DNA of 64,000 nucleotides from Acanthosepion pharaonis (GCA_903632075.3 CAHIKZ030002632.1:148549-212548), one strand, 5' to 3'; numbered from the stretch's first letter, positions 23,793-36,425 are shown. Notes: generated from the letters alone by a model not told the origin. Made by a program: numbers and translations.

Positions 23793-25790
23793 CTAACGCT
23801 AAATTGGAAAAGCGTTTGTACACGGCTAACAGTTTAGATATCTGTGAACTAGTTTGGTATCATGCACGGTATCCATGTCAAAGTCTCTATATAACGAGGT
23901 TATTTAAGTATATGACATTAGTTTTTAGATTAATGTTTTTAGCAGCTTGCACTTTTTGGGGAAAAAAACTGTTCCTAACACAGCACATCTCATGATCAAT
24001 TTCTTTGTCTCCTATACTAAATTTGTTATAACTGATCCATTCAAAGAGGTACTTAATTTTTTTTTAAATTTCATGTTGGATGTTTATGATAGATTTAGAG
24101 AACTGCTTTCATTTAAATTCCAGATCATAGTTTTTGTAATTGAGATGAAAACAGTGATGGCACCTACACTGAGCCCATTATAAAAAATATAATCATACCT
24201 GAAACTGAAAATAAAAAGAAAATTGTTTTTTTATAAATTAAGAATAAAAATAAAAACAGAAATAAATTATTGTATTTTCTAACAAAAGATTATCCTATCA
24301 ACTCAATATATCAATGTGACTTTCCATCAAATTATCTCTTCCTCGACTTGGCAGTGGAAAGAAGTTAAAAGTTACTTCACTCGATTATTGGATTTGGAAT
24401 CTTTAATTTAGTTACATTAAAGAGTGCGTCTTCATTCATGTGTAAATACAGCCATTGTTTAACAAAAAAGCAAAAATAATAGTTATTGCTGATGAGACAG
24501 CAATTCATTTTCAGTGTCCACAATCACACCGATCAAGAGTTACAAGAAAATCAGAGACTATTTCATGCTTATACAATTTTACGTTTCGAATTGTTGCAAA
24601 AAGATTTATATTTTAGCTAGCATTTTTTTTTCCATTAGAAGAATCCACATCCCTGTGAATTTAATTGGTTATATAAGAATCCCAGCTGATCTACGGTATC
24701 AATTATTTAGATTTACAGACAATACAAAATTTACAGACAATACAAAATTTCGCTTAATTTTAATAAAAAATTCATATGTCTACGTATCTTTCAAGTATTT
24801 CGGAAGCATTCGATCAATGGTGAGTTGTTTATATATGTAGAAGTTTTATAGTTTTCATTAAAAAGTTATATAGCATAAAATGTTCTAGAAATTAATCAAA
24901 AACCGAAAAATATTTACTGATTACAGTTATCTACAGATGGAGGCATGCAATTGTTTTCTTTGTAGAAAGGAATATATATTTTCAATAAACATATTTCGCT
25001 TCAAGTTTATCTGTCACCTTCTGAATATGGAGGAATATTATGTAAAGAAGTATTATTTGTGTAGACAGCTTGCAATCATGTGACCGAGAGAAATTTCCCA
25101 TTATATAAATCAAAATGACGAAAACTCGCTCTTTCTTTCATAAAGACTTCGGATGAAAGGCGTAGTCACAATTTCTTCTGAACTTAGGCAGAAATACAGA
25201 ATGATTTGTTTTGAACACTGAGAGAACAACGGAAAAACAAAAAATAATTATGAAACTGAATAACCATTTATTATCAGACATTTAAAAGTATAATGCGATT
25301 AATTACAGAAGACGATTTAAATTTGTTCATTTTCTAAAGCACGGTAGAAGAGGGTAGATGTAATTAAAGCGATCTTATTTTAAAAATACAAAAGAAGAAA
25401 CAATATTGCTATTGATTCATCAAAGTTTATATGTTTAAGTTTTTATGGTTTTATCGTTTGGAGCTTATGGCTTATTATTCTTACTTTGATTTCATTTTCT
25501 TTGTTTTATCATTGAGGAAATATTATAAAAGTTCCTTTGCTATTTCAGTTATATCATTATTACAAAAGGAAAAACAGTTTCAAAAACAATATACTTTTGT
25601 TTTTTGATATTAAACAACATGAAGATTAAGTTAATGCTGTTGAAAGCGTGGGTTAAATCGCATTGCATTTAGAAGTTCTGTCTTTCCATTTCAACAGAGA
25701 TATATACTAAAAACATTGCACCATATTTCTTCAATTTTTGTATTTATTTAAATAGTAAATTATATATAGATATATTTTTTCTCCCTATAT
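23793..25790. other. AT-rich sequence, no recognised gene
   Basis: Open frames of 60-108 codons (for example 24514-24840) show no domain. The only structure I see is the small direct duplication at 24711-24750, listed separately. Confidence 0.45.
24711..24750. repeat. 19-bp direct duplication
   Basis: TTTACAGACAATACAAAAT occurs twice in tandem. Confidence 0.9.
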
Positions 25791-25792
25791 AT

Positions 25793-25880
<88 letters not shown>

Positions 25881-25886
25881 AGGGAG
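25791..25886. repeat. (CA)n-(TA)n-(GA)n compound microsatellite
   Basis: ACAC passes into a long AT run, then GA repeats, then GGGA units. All boundaries are abrupt. Confidence 0.97.
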
Positions 25887-26109
25887 AGAGCTAGAATAGG
25901 TGACAGTGAAAACGTGATAAATAGAGAGTGAAAGAGATATTGTGGACATAGGAATCGACTGCATGGTGTGTAACTGTTTCACGCCTCCATGTTATATGAT
26001 GGTATTGGAAGAATCACCTGGTGAACCAGATTTTAAATATACAAATTATTCACTCTCCTCTGTGTTGCTATCAGAGTCTGATGATGGATATGATCCCAGA
26101 AAAGAGCAT

Positions 26110-26520
26110 TAATCCTTCACGTGCCGCAGCGTTCCATTAATCCACCACCCGTTTTGAATTTGGTCGTGCATCTACCGTGTGGAGACTTTACTCAGACGAT
26201 GTCCCCTTCTTTGTATACTCTTTGATTGTTTTGCGGTGCAAATGAGGTCGTGATATCGATGTTTCGTAGTCGAATGTGGTACGTATGCCGCACTTCGTCC
26301 TGTGCTGTGCAAGCTGAAAGACTGTCCTTAGGAGTGGCATTGCTTTCTGGCTGCGATGGTCTTGATACTTCTATGACAGCGTTCCACAATGTCATTTCCT
26401 GCGGTTCCAAGCAGGGAAATGGCCCACAAGTTTCCAGTATAGTGAAAAGATGCTCCGATTGGTGACGAACGTCTGGGATTTTACTTCGCCGTTTCCATCG
26501 AAGTATGCGGTCCTCCCCCA
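26110..26520 (-). pseudogene. Integrase C-terminal remnant
   Basis: The minus frame reads SNATPKDSLSACTAQDEV, then a spacer, then YKEGDIV, a stop, and VKSPHGRCTTKF. The pattern GDxVWVKxPxxRCTxxF is the beta-barrel-like C-terminal domain of this lineage's integrase. It is joined upstream, out of context, to GEDRILRWKRRSKIPDV from behind the RT. Confidence 0.55.
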
Positions 26521-26561
26521 CCCCATATCTGCAGACCCAAAGCTTTAGTTCCGTCTTCCAA

Positions 26562-27180
26562 TCACTCTGGATCTTTACAGACTAAGCCAGAGACATGCTG
26601 CTGCACGTGCGTTGGAGAAACCAGTTTTTCATTGATGAAAATGTCATCAATATATGCCGACGTGGCGCTCTTATTCGCCTGATCTTGATTCACTACTGCG
26701 TCGATGTTAGCTCTGATGACGAACGGCGCCACATTTAACCCGAAACCGAATCGTGTAAAGCAAAATCGCTCACACTTAAAAACCACTGTCCGAAAGAGCC
26801 ATAACGCCTTATCGATATGGATTTGCAAATAAGCTTTTCTTAGGTCCAAAAGAGACACATTGGCTCCTTGTCGTCGCTATTCTCTGAGTTTCTTCGCGCA
26901 CACGTCCGCATCAGCAGTGAATGCCTCTATAAATTGAGTCAATTCGCGATAGTCAAACACTAGCTGGATCTACTGCTTGTACTCTTGCACAACTGCCATC
27001 AAAGGAATCAAACCCTTTGGTGGGCCAAGGTACTTTTCAGAATATGGCAACAGTCATCCATTTTGTTGCCAGAACAAAAGTTATTTCTCGTACGCATCTC
27101 GAGCATAGGAGGGCACTGTATATTCTTGCACCTTATTTTTCAATTTACCGAGTGCGTGACCACTAGCCCATTTCCATGAG
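26562..27180 (-). pseudogene. Reverse transcriptase of the LTR element
   Basis: Upstream in the minus frame comes LGPPKGLIPLMAVVQEYK, then FDYRELTQFIEAFTADADVC. The palm follows as SLLDLRKAYLQIHID with the first catalytic Asp, then RFGFGLNVAPFVIRA, and finally the catalytic SAYIDDIFINE with YIDD intact (about 26645-26660). One stop lies between the fingers and palm. The catalytic residues survive but the protein is interrupted. Confidence 0.7.
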
Positions 27181-27960
27181 GCGGTCCATACCTTTTTTTT
27201 TGTTGTCGAATGTTACGCTAAAATCAGGCTCATCAATAAAAATAGCGGCACAGAGGGTTAAGCTTTCATCAGGAAAGCGTACTTCACCGGATCTGGTTAG
27301 GTGACGCTCCCCGATTGCGTCGATTTCGAGAATAATATAATATCCCAACAATTATCTGTCAACGATCAGGAGCTCAATAGTCAGAGTACGAGCCTGCCCG
27401 ATACCCAACTTTGATCATGCCGTACCCATGGCATTTCAAGATTCTCCCATCAACTGTTAATAATTTCACCTTCTACTGCTTTCAAATGCGACATACAACT
27501 CCGCTCACCCAGATTTCACCAGAGCGGCACATTTCTGCCCATTTACAAATAACTCTACAGCCAGTTCCGTTTCTGTAATTGTTTGAACACTGGCGCTGAC
27601 GTCTTCATCCCTCAGGTTTTTCCCTTATATTTGAACTCCAATGATATATGCCCGATCTTGTCGCATTTAAAACACCTTATCTCAAGGCGGGTCCTCCTCA
27701 CTCGATTAGTCGTCCTCTTGCATACAAACTCTGGCTATATGGTTAGAAACAGAGCACCTCTAGCACATGAAAGCTTCTCTACGTGAGTTAGTTGGAAGAA
27801 TTCCTCGTCTGTACGCGTTTGTTGAGCAGATGCGACGAACGATTCCTCGTGTTCCTTGTCATCAGTCATGATAGCCCAAGCATGGGTTAGCAACGGCTCA
27901 ACAGTCATAGTCTCTATCCTAGATGAAGCCCGTAGAAGATGCCAAAAATATGATATAAGA
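27181..27960 (-). pseudogene. Gag zinc knuckle and protease remnant
   Basis: The minus frame around 27640-27670 reads CFKCDKIGHISLEF, a CX2CX4HX4C knuckle whose last Cys is Phe. Upstream, 27735-27930 gives a Gag-like charged stretch (EPLLTHAWAIMTDDKEHEES). Downstream, KCAALVKSG (about 27495-27525) stands where protease normally has ALVDSG, so the catalytic Asp is Lys. YYIILEIDAIGERH and SGEVRFPDESLTLCAAI follow, the usual flap-side wording before the RT. Confidence 0.55.
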
Positions 27961-28089
27961 AACTCAAAATATATAAAAATCCCATGGATCATGAAAAGAT
28001 GGGAGTGGGAGGGAACACAGAATACTAACAGAAGATTGCAACACAACAATATAAATCAAAACAGATGTTAGTAAGAGACGACAACCCAT

Positions 28090-29648
28090 CAAAATAATAA
28101 TAGTGGCTGCTGTATTCTGTCGCCGGACAAAATCAAAGAAGCACACTCAATAATGGAATGGGAAGGGTAAAATAACTGACGGAAAGGGAAAATCAAAGCC
28201 TGACCCAGCAGAGATGAAAAAGGGGGCCAAAAACAAGGGAGGTTGGGAATCTCGACCTGGATCATTAACTGGAATAGGCCACACATAAACCAAGCTGGAG
28301 GTCGGGTCCAAACCACACTCCAAGAATGAGGACAGAACAATCCAACCAGCCAAAGTTCTCGGAAGAGCATTCCCCTTAACCGCAATCCGGAAGACTTGTT
28401 GTGGTTAATCTTGGCCCCCGTGACATTTCGTACCGTTAAACGCACCTTATGTACTAGCTAAATGTCGCTTCCAATGGATACGTCATCGGCGTACGCTAAA
28501 ACCTTGGCTCGAGATCCACCGGGGACGGCGATTCCACGTAGGGCCGGACTGTTAGACCCGTCCCCCAGCCGGCGAATTAGAGGCTACAACGCCAAAGCGT
28601 AAAATAGGGCCAACAGTGGGCAACCATGACGAACCGACCGAGGCGGCGCAAAAGCCCGCGAGCGCTTTCTGTACCACAGCGCTGGGGGAGCGACACAGGA
28701 GGCTAATCCACTTACAGAAGTTCGGTTGGAATCTGGTGGCCTGCAGGATAGCAGCCAAGTACTAATGATCTACCCTATCAAATGCCTTGAACTGATCCAA
28801 ATTGATCAGCGCAGCCTGTTTGTCGACATTTATACCCACTAGGATCGTGTGAATCATATGCAAGTTGCTCTGAATTGTTTGCCCCTCCTAGCAAAAGTTT
28901 GATTGGTCCCCCAAAGACTATTGGAAACTGACTGCATTTGCTCCGTTATTATCTTGGCCAAAATCTTTAACTCTTTATTTTGCAGGGTTATGGGTCTATA
29001 ATCATTTAATTGCTGCCCTCCATCCTTGCCCATTTTCAACAGCGTGACCACACCTCTGGTAATCTCACTGGAGTGAACAGCTGCCGAAACCAGTTGTTGA
29101 ACACGACAGTCAAAATCGGCACAACGATGTGCGACAGCCTCAAGTACAATTCATATTGTAAACCATCAAGAGACTTGCCTCTGCCGAACCTATTTCATGC
29201 CAAGTTGACTTCTCCCGCTGTGATCTCACCCTCGCAGCTTGCCGCTTCAGTCGGCGAAAGCCGAGGAAAAGTTAGCCAAACAGCTGCAAAACTCATCGCC
29301 ACTGAGAACAAGCTCCTTGGTAAATTGACTCACAAAATGCCGCCGAAACGCCTCACACATTTTGTCGTTCGACCTCAGAGTACGCCTCTCTGGAGTTTTG
29401 GCCTCACGAATGTAACGATCAGAATCTCGACGGATCTCTTCCTTGCGTAATTGTGCGCCCATGTTCACAGCTTCGTTAGACATCCAGTTTAACCTAACTA
29501 CCTGACCTTTATAGCCCTCGCTAATCGATTGCTCAAGAGCCTGCCTAGCGACACCTATCTCTAGGGAATCCCCAACTCCCAGCTTCCGTCCGAGACAGGC
29601 TCTCTTTGTCCTCACCTTATTAACCTTATCTAGAGTGTGTCCAGCCAT
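28090..29648 (-). pseudogene. RT and linker of the Tx1-like LINE
   Basis: 29648 down to 29247 is one open frame of 133 codons: the linker between endonuclease and RT, with RRDSDRYIREAKTPERRTLR and MCEAFRRHFVSQFT. RT blocks follow in broken frames: LNDYRPITLQNKELKILAKI (near 28960-29020), FQPNFCKWISLL (near 28700) and LAYADDV with intact catalytic Asp-Asp at 28479-28493. VTGAKINHNKSSGLRLRG comes next and matches the GAKIN block after the palm. The sequence then loses resemblance at about 28340. Confidence 0.75.
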
Positions 29649-29779
29649 TTTGGCCTAGAAACAAATATTATCCGGGCAGGTCTATGTTTCGAATAGCACA
29701 ATCAGTGGGACGTGGGACAATCTAATACGTCTGTATGTCTTCTCACTAACATTCTATCTTGGTAGACGGCCACTTACGT

Positions 29780-30330
29780 GCCTACGTCCACATCTCCCTA
29801 GGATAATCGACCCGGTATCTATCGACGAGACCAAACTCGACAATCAGATTAACCACGCTGCGATGAGTACCCGCTAGCTCCCCGCCTCTATCTACATCAG
29901 GGCCCAGGATGGCATTCCAGTCCCCTATTGAGACTAAGCGATAGGAATCCATCAGGAACAGCCCTAAAATGAGCGACACTCCGTCTGGTCGTTGGGTGCA
30001 TAAACCACAACGACCCGAAACGAACTATTCTTCACGACAATATCAACCACGATCAACAGCCCCCACCCCGCATCGACGTGGACAATGTCTACCCTCGCAC
30101 CCAGGATACATTTAACCAACAAGAAAACACCTCTGGCCAACTGGTCCTCAAATGCTGAATAGACAACAATGTCGCTAGACTGCCCTGACCATCAACTTCG
30201 CAAAGAAAGTGTATTTCGTGGATCGCAGATACATATACGCCGAAGGACAGATCACGAAGCCCCTCTCATTCAAACTAGCTGACGTTAGAAACATTCTTCA
30301 AGTTTGGTTCCCCTAATTTCTATGGCATTC
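29780..30330 (-). pseudogene. Endonuclease domain of the Tx1-like LINE
   Basis: The minus strand reads LVKCILGARVDIVHVDAG and SSFRVVVVYAPND (about 30000-30130). After a shift comes LVSIGDWNAILGPDVDRGG with the catalytic GDWN block (about 29890-29945) and FGLVDRYRVDYPREMWT, the end of the conserved core. These are hallmarks of apurinic-type LINE endonucleases, which nick target DNA for insertion. Stops at about 29990 and elsewhere inactivate it. Confidence 0.7.
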
Positions 30331-30440
30331 TACTGACACCACACCGACCGAAGGCATTTTAAAGAGGGGACTTAGTAATGCTTTATTTGCGAGGAAAGTC
30401 CCCGTTCCATAGCCTGCTCGTCCACTCGACATTTCTTCCT

Positions 30441-32009
30441 CTCTCTTCTTTGTTGGGGGGAGAGATGGGAGGCGCAGTATTTAACTAGTTGAAGCTAAAA
30501 AGTCTAATATATGCAGGGGAAGAGCTCAAAATTTTAAGGACATGGTAAGAAAATAATAAAACAATTCATCGAAACATTATAAGCTGCGTTTGTTAGAGGA
30601 ATTAAAATGAGTGGATGATTTGATCAGTATATTCTTCAGTCAAAAGGAACGATATCGCTACAAATCGATTTTCGATATGAAGATGCTATAAAATTTGAAG
30701 CCAATGAATCTGCGATACAGTAATTATTTGTGTGGAGTACATTTTAAGTAAATTTTATTTTGCTTATTGAATAACACAAACATAACTTTTATTGACGTGC
30801 CATTGTCGTGCAACGATGCACACTAGAGTCGAATACCTGATTCATGTCAATCGTTTTAGGGCTGCGCATGTTCCTGTTGCGTTTTCCACGTGACAGCATT
30901 CACTACATTGAATACATTTCTTGCCTCACAATATGAACTCAAGTGCAACTGAAAAGGAAATGGCCGTCAAAAGAAATAAATGCACCTTTTGAAAAGTGTG
31001 ATTGGAAATATTGTATAGAGAAATATATCTGAATTCTATTTCTTTCTGAGACGGAGATCTTGTTATAAATGGTATTGGGATGGCATAGTAGATAATATCG
31101 GAAATACGGAAAGTATTGCTTTAAGACTTGCCATTTTTCTAATATACTTTCTTCTTGGATTTCGAGTAAAGCCGACTGATATTTAGCAGAGGGACTTAAC
31201 AAATCCATTCTTCGAATGTTAGGGCGGATTTGCCTGCAGTCGATCAGGACGTTAAATTCAGGCTCATGCTTGCCAGTGGCATTCAATTAAACAACCAATC
31301 GCTGCCTTTTCCCAAATCCCATCCGTTTTCATTTGAGAATTTTCCTGCTACATTTAGTTAATTGCTAAGGAGTTGATCGTTTTCGCTTAAATGATGGGGG
31401 ACTTAGAATTTATTTTTTTTACTATAATATGTTTTATCTATTTCACTGCCAAAATCCTTACTCGGCTGTTTGTCCTAACCTAGAAATATCTTTATGTAAT
31501 TTGATAAAAATAATTTACGTCATTTCTATATGTTCTCTGTATATACTGGTTATTATTTGCTCTTATGATCTACTGTCCTTTCACAGTTAACAGATTCCAA
31601 ATAGTTGAGACAACTGCAAAAACAATCCTATTAATAGTAATGTTGATGTACAATTTCGAGGTTAGGTAACATACTTTACTCCCGCTATATTTGTGTCATC
31701 GATTTGCTGTTTTGCTATGTGTATTTACTGAATTGAAACAACCAATCAGGTTAGAATTTCCCCAGTGATTACCTCTGGTACGAGACAAGAAATAAACAAA
31801 AGAAAAAACATACAGAAGTTTGCTACAAAATACAAAAGAAAGAAAAGAAGAAGAAGTGGAGAGAGAGAACGAAAGAGTGCAACAAACAAAAGAGAAAATG
31901 ATAGCGAGAACGAGTGAATTACTCAACAGACCAAAACAGAAGCGAAACCAAAAGATGAGAACAAGTATTTTATATAATATTTATGGTGTGTGTCAGTGAT
32001 ACACACACT
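30441..32009. other. AT-rich sequence, no recognised gene
   Basis: A minus-strand frame at 30939-31286 (115 codons) has no motif I recognise. A purine-rich AGAAGAAG stretch lies at 31840-31890. Confidence 0.45.
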
Positions 32010-32059
32010 ATCTCTCTCTCTCTCTCTCTCTTGCATACACACACACACACACACATATA

Positions 32060-32110
<51 letters not shown>
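32010..32110. repeat. (TC)n-(CA)n-(TA)n compound microsatellite
   Basis: TC repeats at about 32010-32030, CA repeats at about 32037-32055 and TA repeats at about 32056-32110. Confidence 0.97.
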
Positions 32111-32113
<3 letters not shown>

Positions 32114-33084
32114 TGATGGATTTCTAAATTTATGATTGAACATTTTCTTATAGGTATAAAAGTAACTGTAACGCAGAAAAATTCTAGTGACATCTCACTG
32201 AATATCAAATACCATAATTCAGAGTTCCGGCTGCTCAAGTTTACTGGTTATAACTTCTGTTGCATGTTTAAATTCAGGATTGCTATTCTCTAGAGTGTTT
32301 GCCACACCAAAATCGATAGCATTGTCTCCTCTACTATTCAAGCCATATCCTGGGAGAAAAGAGATAGATTCAAACATTTCTTTGAAAGAAAGTGAATGTA
32401 AAGTAGTTGAAAAGAGCTGCTATCCTTTACAACACTCGCATAAATATAAAGTTGATAAATAATACTATAAAATATCCACAAATAACTGCATTCCGATCGA
32501 CAATTATTTCTACTCAATGTTCTGAAGAATTATTTGAAGCATAATCCTTATCACCCACATAAAATCCGTTAGGATAATAGAATAAAACTTCTACCCGTAA
32601 GAAACCATTGATCAGCAGGTATAGATAGTCGAGCCAAGACACACATGGCCTAAAGATTGTGGTTACGCATGAAACAGTTTCCCTTCCTTTCTGTAATATT
32701 CGGACGTTTTAATTTTTCTAATTTTCTAAATTTTGAAAGCGGAGCAGTATTTGTTTTTTGACAGTATAATTTTATCTGTGTATAACTAGAGATTTCTCCA
32801 TAAAATTCCAAATTCCCACATTTATCTTCGAGTTGGCTTGAACGGTTTTCCTTTTGTAATTGATTTTAAGCTATATTCCTTTATTTCTTAGAAAGTAGGG
32901 ACAAGTGAAAAAAGCTTAATCATTGTGGGAGAAAACAGTATCGTTCATCTTAAACCGACTATACAAATTCAACAGGTTTGCTAATATTTTGATATAAGCG
33001 AAATAAATATCACATTAATTGAATCACTGAATTTCTGGGACGAGTAATTATTATTATTTGCACTATTTATATTCGGTCTATTGT
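32111..33084. other. No recognised gene
   Basis: AT-rich. A 60-codon frame at 32280-32462 carries no motif. Confidence 0.45.
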
Positions 33085-33200
33085 CCTCATCTTTGTTAAC
33101 GTTATAAAAGAGTTATAATAGAGTTTCGGCCGTTGTATCTCCTATCTTCTTAAGGTGCATATTGACAGGAGTAGCCAATAGGGAATTTTGAACTGAAGAC
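33085..33200 (-). repeat. Dispersed-repeat fragment with degenerate hammerhead-like core
   Basis: The + strand phrase TCCTCATCTTTGTTAACGTT, followed by GTTTCGGCCGTTGTATCTCC, matches 43942-43995. On the minus strand it reads TTAAGAAGATAGG..ACAACGGCCGAAAC, the shape of a hammerhead core with the second strand (GAAAC) intact and the first (CTGAAGA in the other copy) mutated. Confidence 0.5.
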
Positions 33201-34104
33201 TTCGCCTGCTTACTATTTTTACTTAGTATTGTTGATTTATTGCTCGAACTTTTCTATTGAGAGCAAGAACTAACAAGCATTATTTTGCGAAATCCATTCC
33301 GCAATAATTACTTCTGTATTCGACAGAACCATTCTTAAAATGAATCTCGATGGCACATTTCATAAGTGTATATTTTAAGTGGCGTCTTGAAGGACGTTAC
33401 AAGAAAATTAAAAAGATATTTGCAGTTATTTCTTGCTTTAATGTCATCGTCTTCACTGATGTGTCTTTGTGAATTAAATATTTAATGTTTATTGTGTAAA
33501 AACGAAGTCTACATTATGCTATGAGAATCTATGTTTTTCGATGGAATTTGATTCATTTTCACTGATTGTGTTATTCTTTCCGAGACTGTTATTTATTGCG
33601 CATTGCTCCATGAAAAATTAGCCTGGATAAAATAGTCTTGTTGTGATATGGAACCTTTAGTAAATTTTTCTCTCTGTAATTATCTAAAGCCAAGGTATTT
33701 GTTAGAAAATAACTGTCCGACAAAAGAGATTTAAGCAATAAAATATATCTGGCCATTTAGAATAGGAATCTCTCTTAATTAGACGAGGATTATCCCAAGC
33801 AGATCCATATCATCTGTATTCATTTTGATAAATTGCTTTTTTTATCCAGAATTGAATTTCTGCTTAAGTTACATTTTTGTCATAGACAATTCTTCTGTTT
33901 CTGGCTAATATAGATTTAACATTATATTGTTAGTGAGGACAAGTGCTTAAATTTGAATGTATTGAAATTGTTACGCAGTGATATTCTAAGGACTTTAACT
34001 CAATATAGTTATTAATATTTTTGTGCCAATTTGTTATTCTAATTTTCGCTAATTTTCGCTCCCGGTAGAAACAGTTCACTGTAAAACTTTAATTTCAAAA
34101 TTCT
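33201..34104. other. Sequence present here but not between the same repeat parts at 44 kb
   Basis: The two parts of the repeat that flank this stretch are only about 150 bp apart in the copy at 43.9-44.6 kb. This AT-rich 0.9 kb may therefore be a later insertion, or the other copy may carry a deletion. I recognise nothing in it. Confidence 0.35.
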
Positions 34105-34558
34105 GATGTCTCAGTTATCTCCCTTTAACTCAGCTCTCTCTGCAGTAACCAGATATTGAATTCCCAACATTTTGGGTCAAGTCAATGGATCCACCCAATA
34201 CTAGGCCGTGTATCCTCGAGGACATCAATGTATCAAATTTTTGGGACTTATAAAATTAATGCCTGAGCTCATTTTTAACAGAGCTCATATTGCAATTATT
34301 ATTCTTATTATTTTTTTTCTCTAGCCTCCCGTACTACTGATTCCCACATTGTATTCGTTTCAATGCATGGCCAGCTTAGGAGATTTTGTGGCCTATCATA
34401 TGTACTGATTCCTTAAGTTTTCTTATTTCCCAGTGATGTCCTCTGACTATTACTTCAACCTCATCCCACTGGAAGCGGGGATATCACTTTTCCCTCCATA
34501 TGTGGTCCGCTACGCCTAATATATGAAAAGCTGAGTTAAGGGGAAATAACTCAGACAT
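34105..34558. repeat. 454-bp non-autonomous element with terminal inverted repeats
   Basis: The first 31 bases begin GATGTCTCAGTTATCTCCCT and end AACTCAGCT. The last 33 bases are their near-perfect reverse complement (AGCTGAGTTAAGGGGAAATA.. ..AGACATC). The interior carries TTTGGGTCA..GTCA.TGGATC, GAGGACATC, GAGCTCATATTGCAAT and GGAGATTTTGTGGCCTA, all shared with 44140-44430. No coding capacity. The arrangement fits a DNA-transposon-derived MITE, but I see no clear target-site duplication. Confidence 0.7.
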
Positions 34559-36404
34559 CGGGGAGAGAAATGGCACGTGAAACTAGAACATTCTACCTCG
34601 AAATTCCAATCATCTGAAGCATCACGAACATGACATTAAAGATGCGGACAACAATCCAAATAATGTAATGTAAATGATATCACGCTATTGATATTTTAAA
34701 ACAGTTCTTTTTATTCTTCTTGTTTTCATTACTCTGTAAAAACCACGGTAACCAGAGTTTTTCTTTAAATAATAACAGCATTCGTTCGTCTTTAGGGAGA
34801 ATAATTGCTTATTGTGAGAGGTATTAGGAATTATTTAAATTATATATTTTTTCTATTCCTCATGTCCATTCTAAAATCGTCGAAATTATCGATTTTTTCT
34901 TCACCGTTCTAATGTAAGCCTTTATATATTTTAGGTAGGGGGTTGGAGATTTGATAATAATTTTGATGATATATTCGTTTGCTTTTCTGTTTGCAAGATG
35001 ATGCAGGATTTTAGAGCCAAATAATTCTATGAATACATTGATGACATAGTATCTAGAAATATTTTCATTTAAATGTCCAAAAGAACACGTTATTCAAGTT
35101 GAATATTTCTTGGCATTATATCACATATTTGTATGCATATTCCGGTTATCTTTCTATTAAGTATAATGTCACTTAGAAAGCATATTTCTTAATCAATCAT
35201 GATGGTATCAATGAACATCACTTGGATTTGTTTATCTCCGTTTAAAACGTGTTATTATTTGTTATAAATGAGTTCATAAAAATACCTAAAATCCAGCTTA
35301 AAACACTTGTCATAATTCCTAAACCTTTTAAATATTTGTTGTTATGCATAGCGTTGGCAGATTAATGCCATGCACCCCCAAGACGCAGATGTTCATAACT
35401 TTGTTATCATTGACTACTTGGGAAAGAAAGTGGAGAGGTTTTCTGTTGCTTTCTGCAAGGATTTGAATTCTGAGTTGATTATCTCTTATATTACTGGCGG
35501 TTGAGAAAGATAATTATTTACTATAACCACTATTTTCCGTGTTAATTAAAGTATCGGAGTTATTAAAACTTATATTTAAGTTAAGTAAAAAGCTGCAGTC
35601 AAATAAGAAAATGATAATTCAGTTCTGTACACATTTGCCAGACGAGCCTATACTTATTACTATATATAACTGTTACAATTACATGTTCAAATGACAAATA
35701 AATCTACTAAAATAATTATTTTGTATAAAGCAAGACTAATAATATCCAAATAAAAGCTTCACAATCTTAAACAAATTAACAAAATATGTATTTGCCCGAT
35801 ATTTCTACATGCATTTGCACTGATCTGTCTGAAGCATCAAGCTGGAAAGAAATCCATATCGTATACTGCATTTCCAAAAATATTTTTAAATGATTTAACT
35901 TTCCAAAAATCCTTTGATAGTTATCCAAAGAAACAAAAGAAAGACATATTAATTTTAATTAATTAAAACAATGCAACTTCAAGATAATGGCAAAGCCTGA
36001 AGCAAGAATCTTTATTTAAAAATGAAATGCTTATGAAAGTGAAACAGACTGTTATTCAGCGGCTTTCTACATGATTTTCTATAATATACCTTGATAGCAA
36101 GTGCGGATTCTATTTTTTTGTTATTAATATTACTTGCACATTTAATACATATGTTAATAATGTATTGCATTAGAGTATCTCCATATCTCGTAGCTTTCTG
36201 AGTCCAGGCATCAATACTTTGTATCATTCACTAAATTATTGAATGGCAAACGACAACATCCAGTTAATATGAAAGTCGGATGGACGTGCCTCTTGAATTT
36301 TTGATTCTTTTCCAAACTCACAAAGTTCTGTATATAACAGCCTAAACGTATGGCTATTGTACAAAGATATTCCTCTCTCATTATTTTAAGTTATTTTAAA
36401 TTAA
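34559..36404. other. AT-rich sequence, no recognised gene
   Basis: No coding or structural signal that I can support. Confidence 0.5.
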
Positions 36405-36425
36405 AATAATAATAATAATAATAAT
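36405..36425. repeat. Short (AAT)n array
   Basis: Seven AAT units. Confidence 0.9.

Larger units (their letters stand above)
26100..27960 (-). mobile_element. Degenerate LTR retrotransposon (gag-pol remnant)
   Basis: From high to low coordinate the minus strand gives gag zinc knuckle, protease-like block, reverse transcriptase and an integrase C-terminal block, the order of a Ty3/gypsy-type Pol. RNase H and most of integrase are missing: the RT-thumb wording (ILRWKRRSKIPDV) passes within about 100 bp into the integrase C-terminal end, so an internal deletion is likely. I find no LTRs. Frames are broken by several shifts and stops. The RT subtype has the LLDLRKAYLQIH..LWLFRTV wording that I associate with a gypsy-like lineage in molluscs and arthropods, but the lineage is not settled. 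Confidence 0.68.
28085..30440 (-). mobile_element. Tx1/L1-like LINE, 3-prime part missing
   Basis: Read from 30440 down, the minus strand gives an apurinic-type endonuclease, a basic linker and an RT, all in the wording of the metazoan LINE family often annotated as transposon TX1 149-kDa-like protein. GC content is visibly higher than in the flanks. It breaks off at about 28085, just after the RT palm and thumb start, directly next to the gag end of the LTR element. Stops and shifts lie in most blocks. The 5-prime limit is set where readable endonuclease wording ends; a leader without coding may extend it slightly. Confidence 0.75.

Noticed and set aside
24514..24840. 108-codon plus frame with internal 19-bp duplication
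   Set aside because: No motif; the duplication creates a repeated FTDNTK phrase by chance.
30939..31286. 115-codon minus frame in otherwise empty DNA
   Set aside because: No recognisable domain, no splice context I can support, composition like background.
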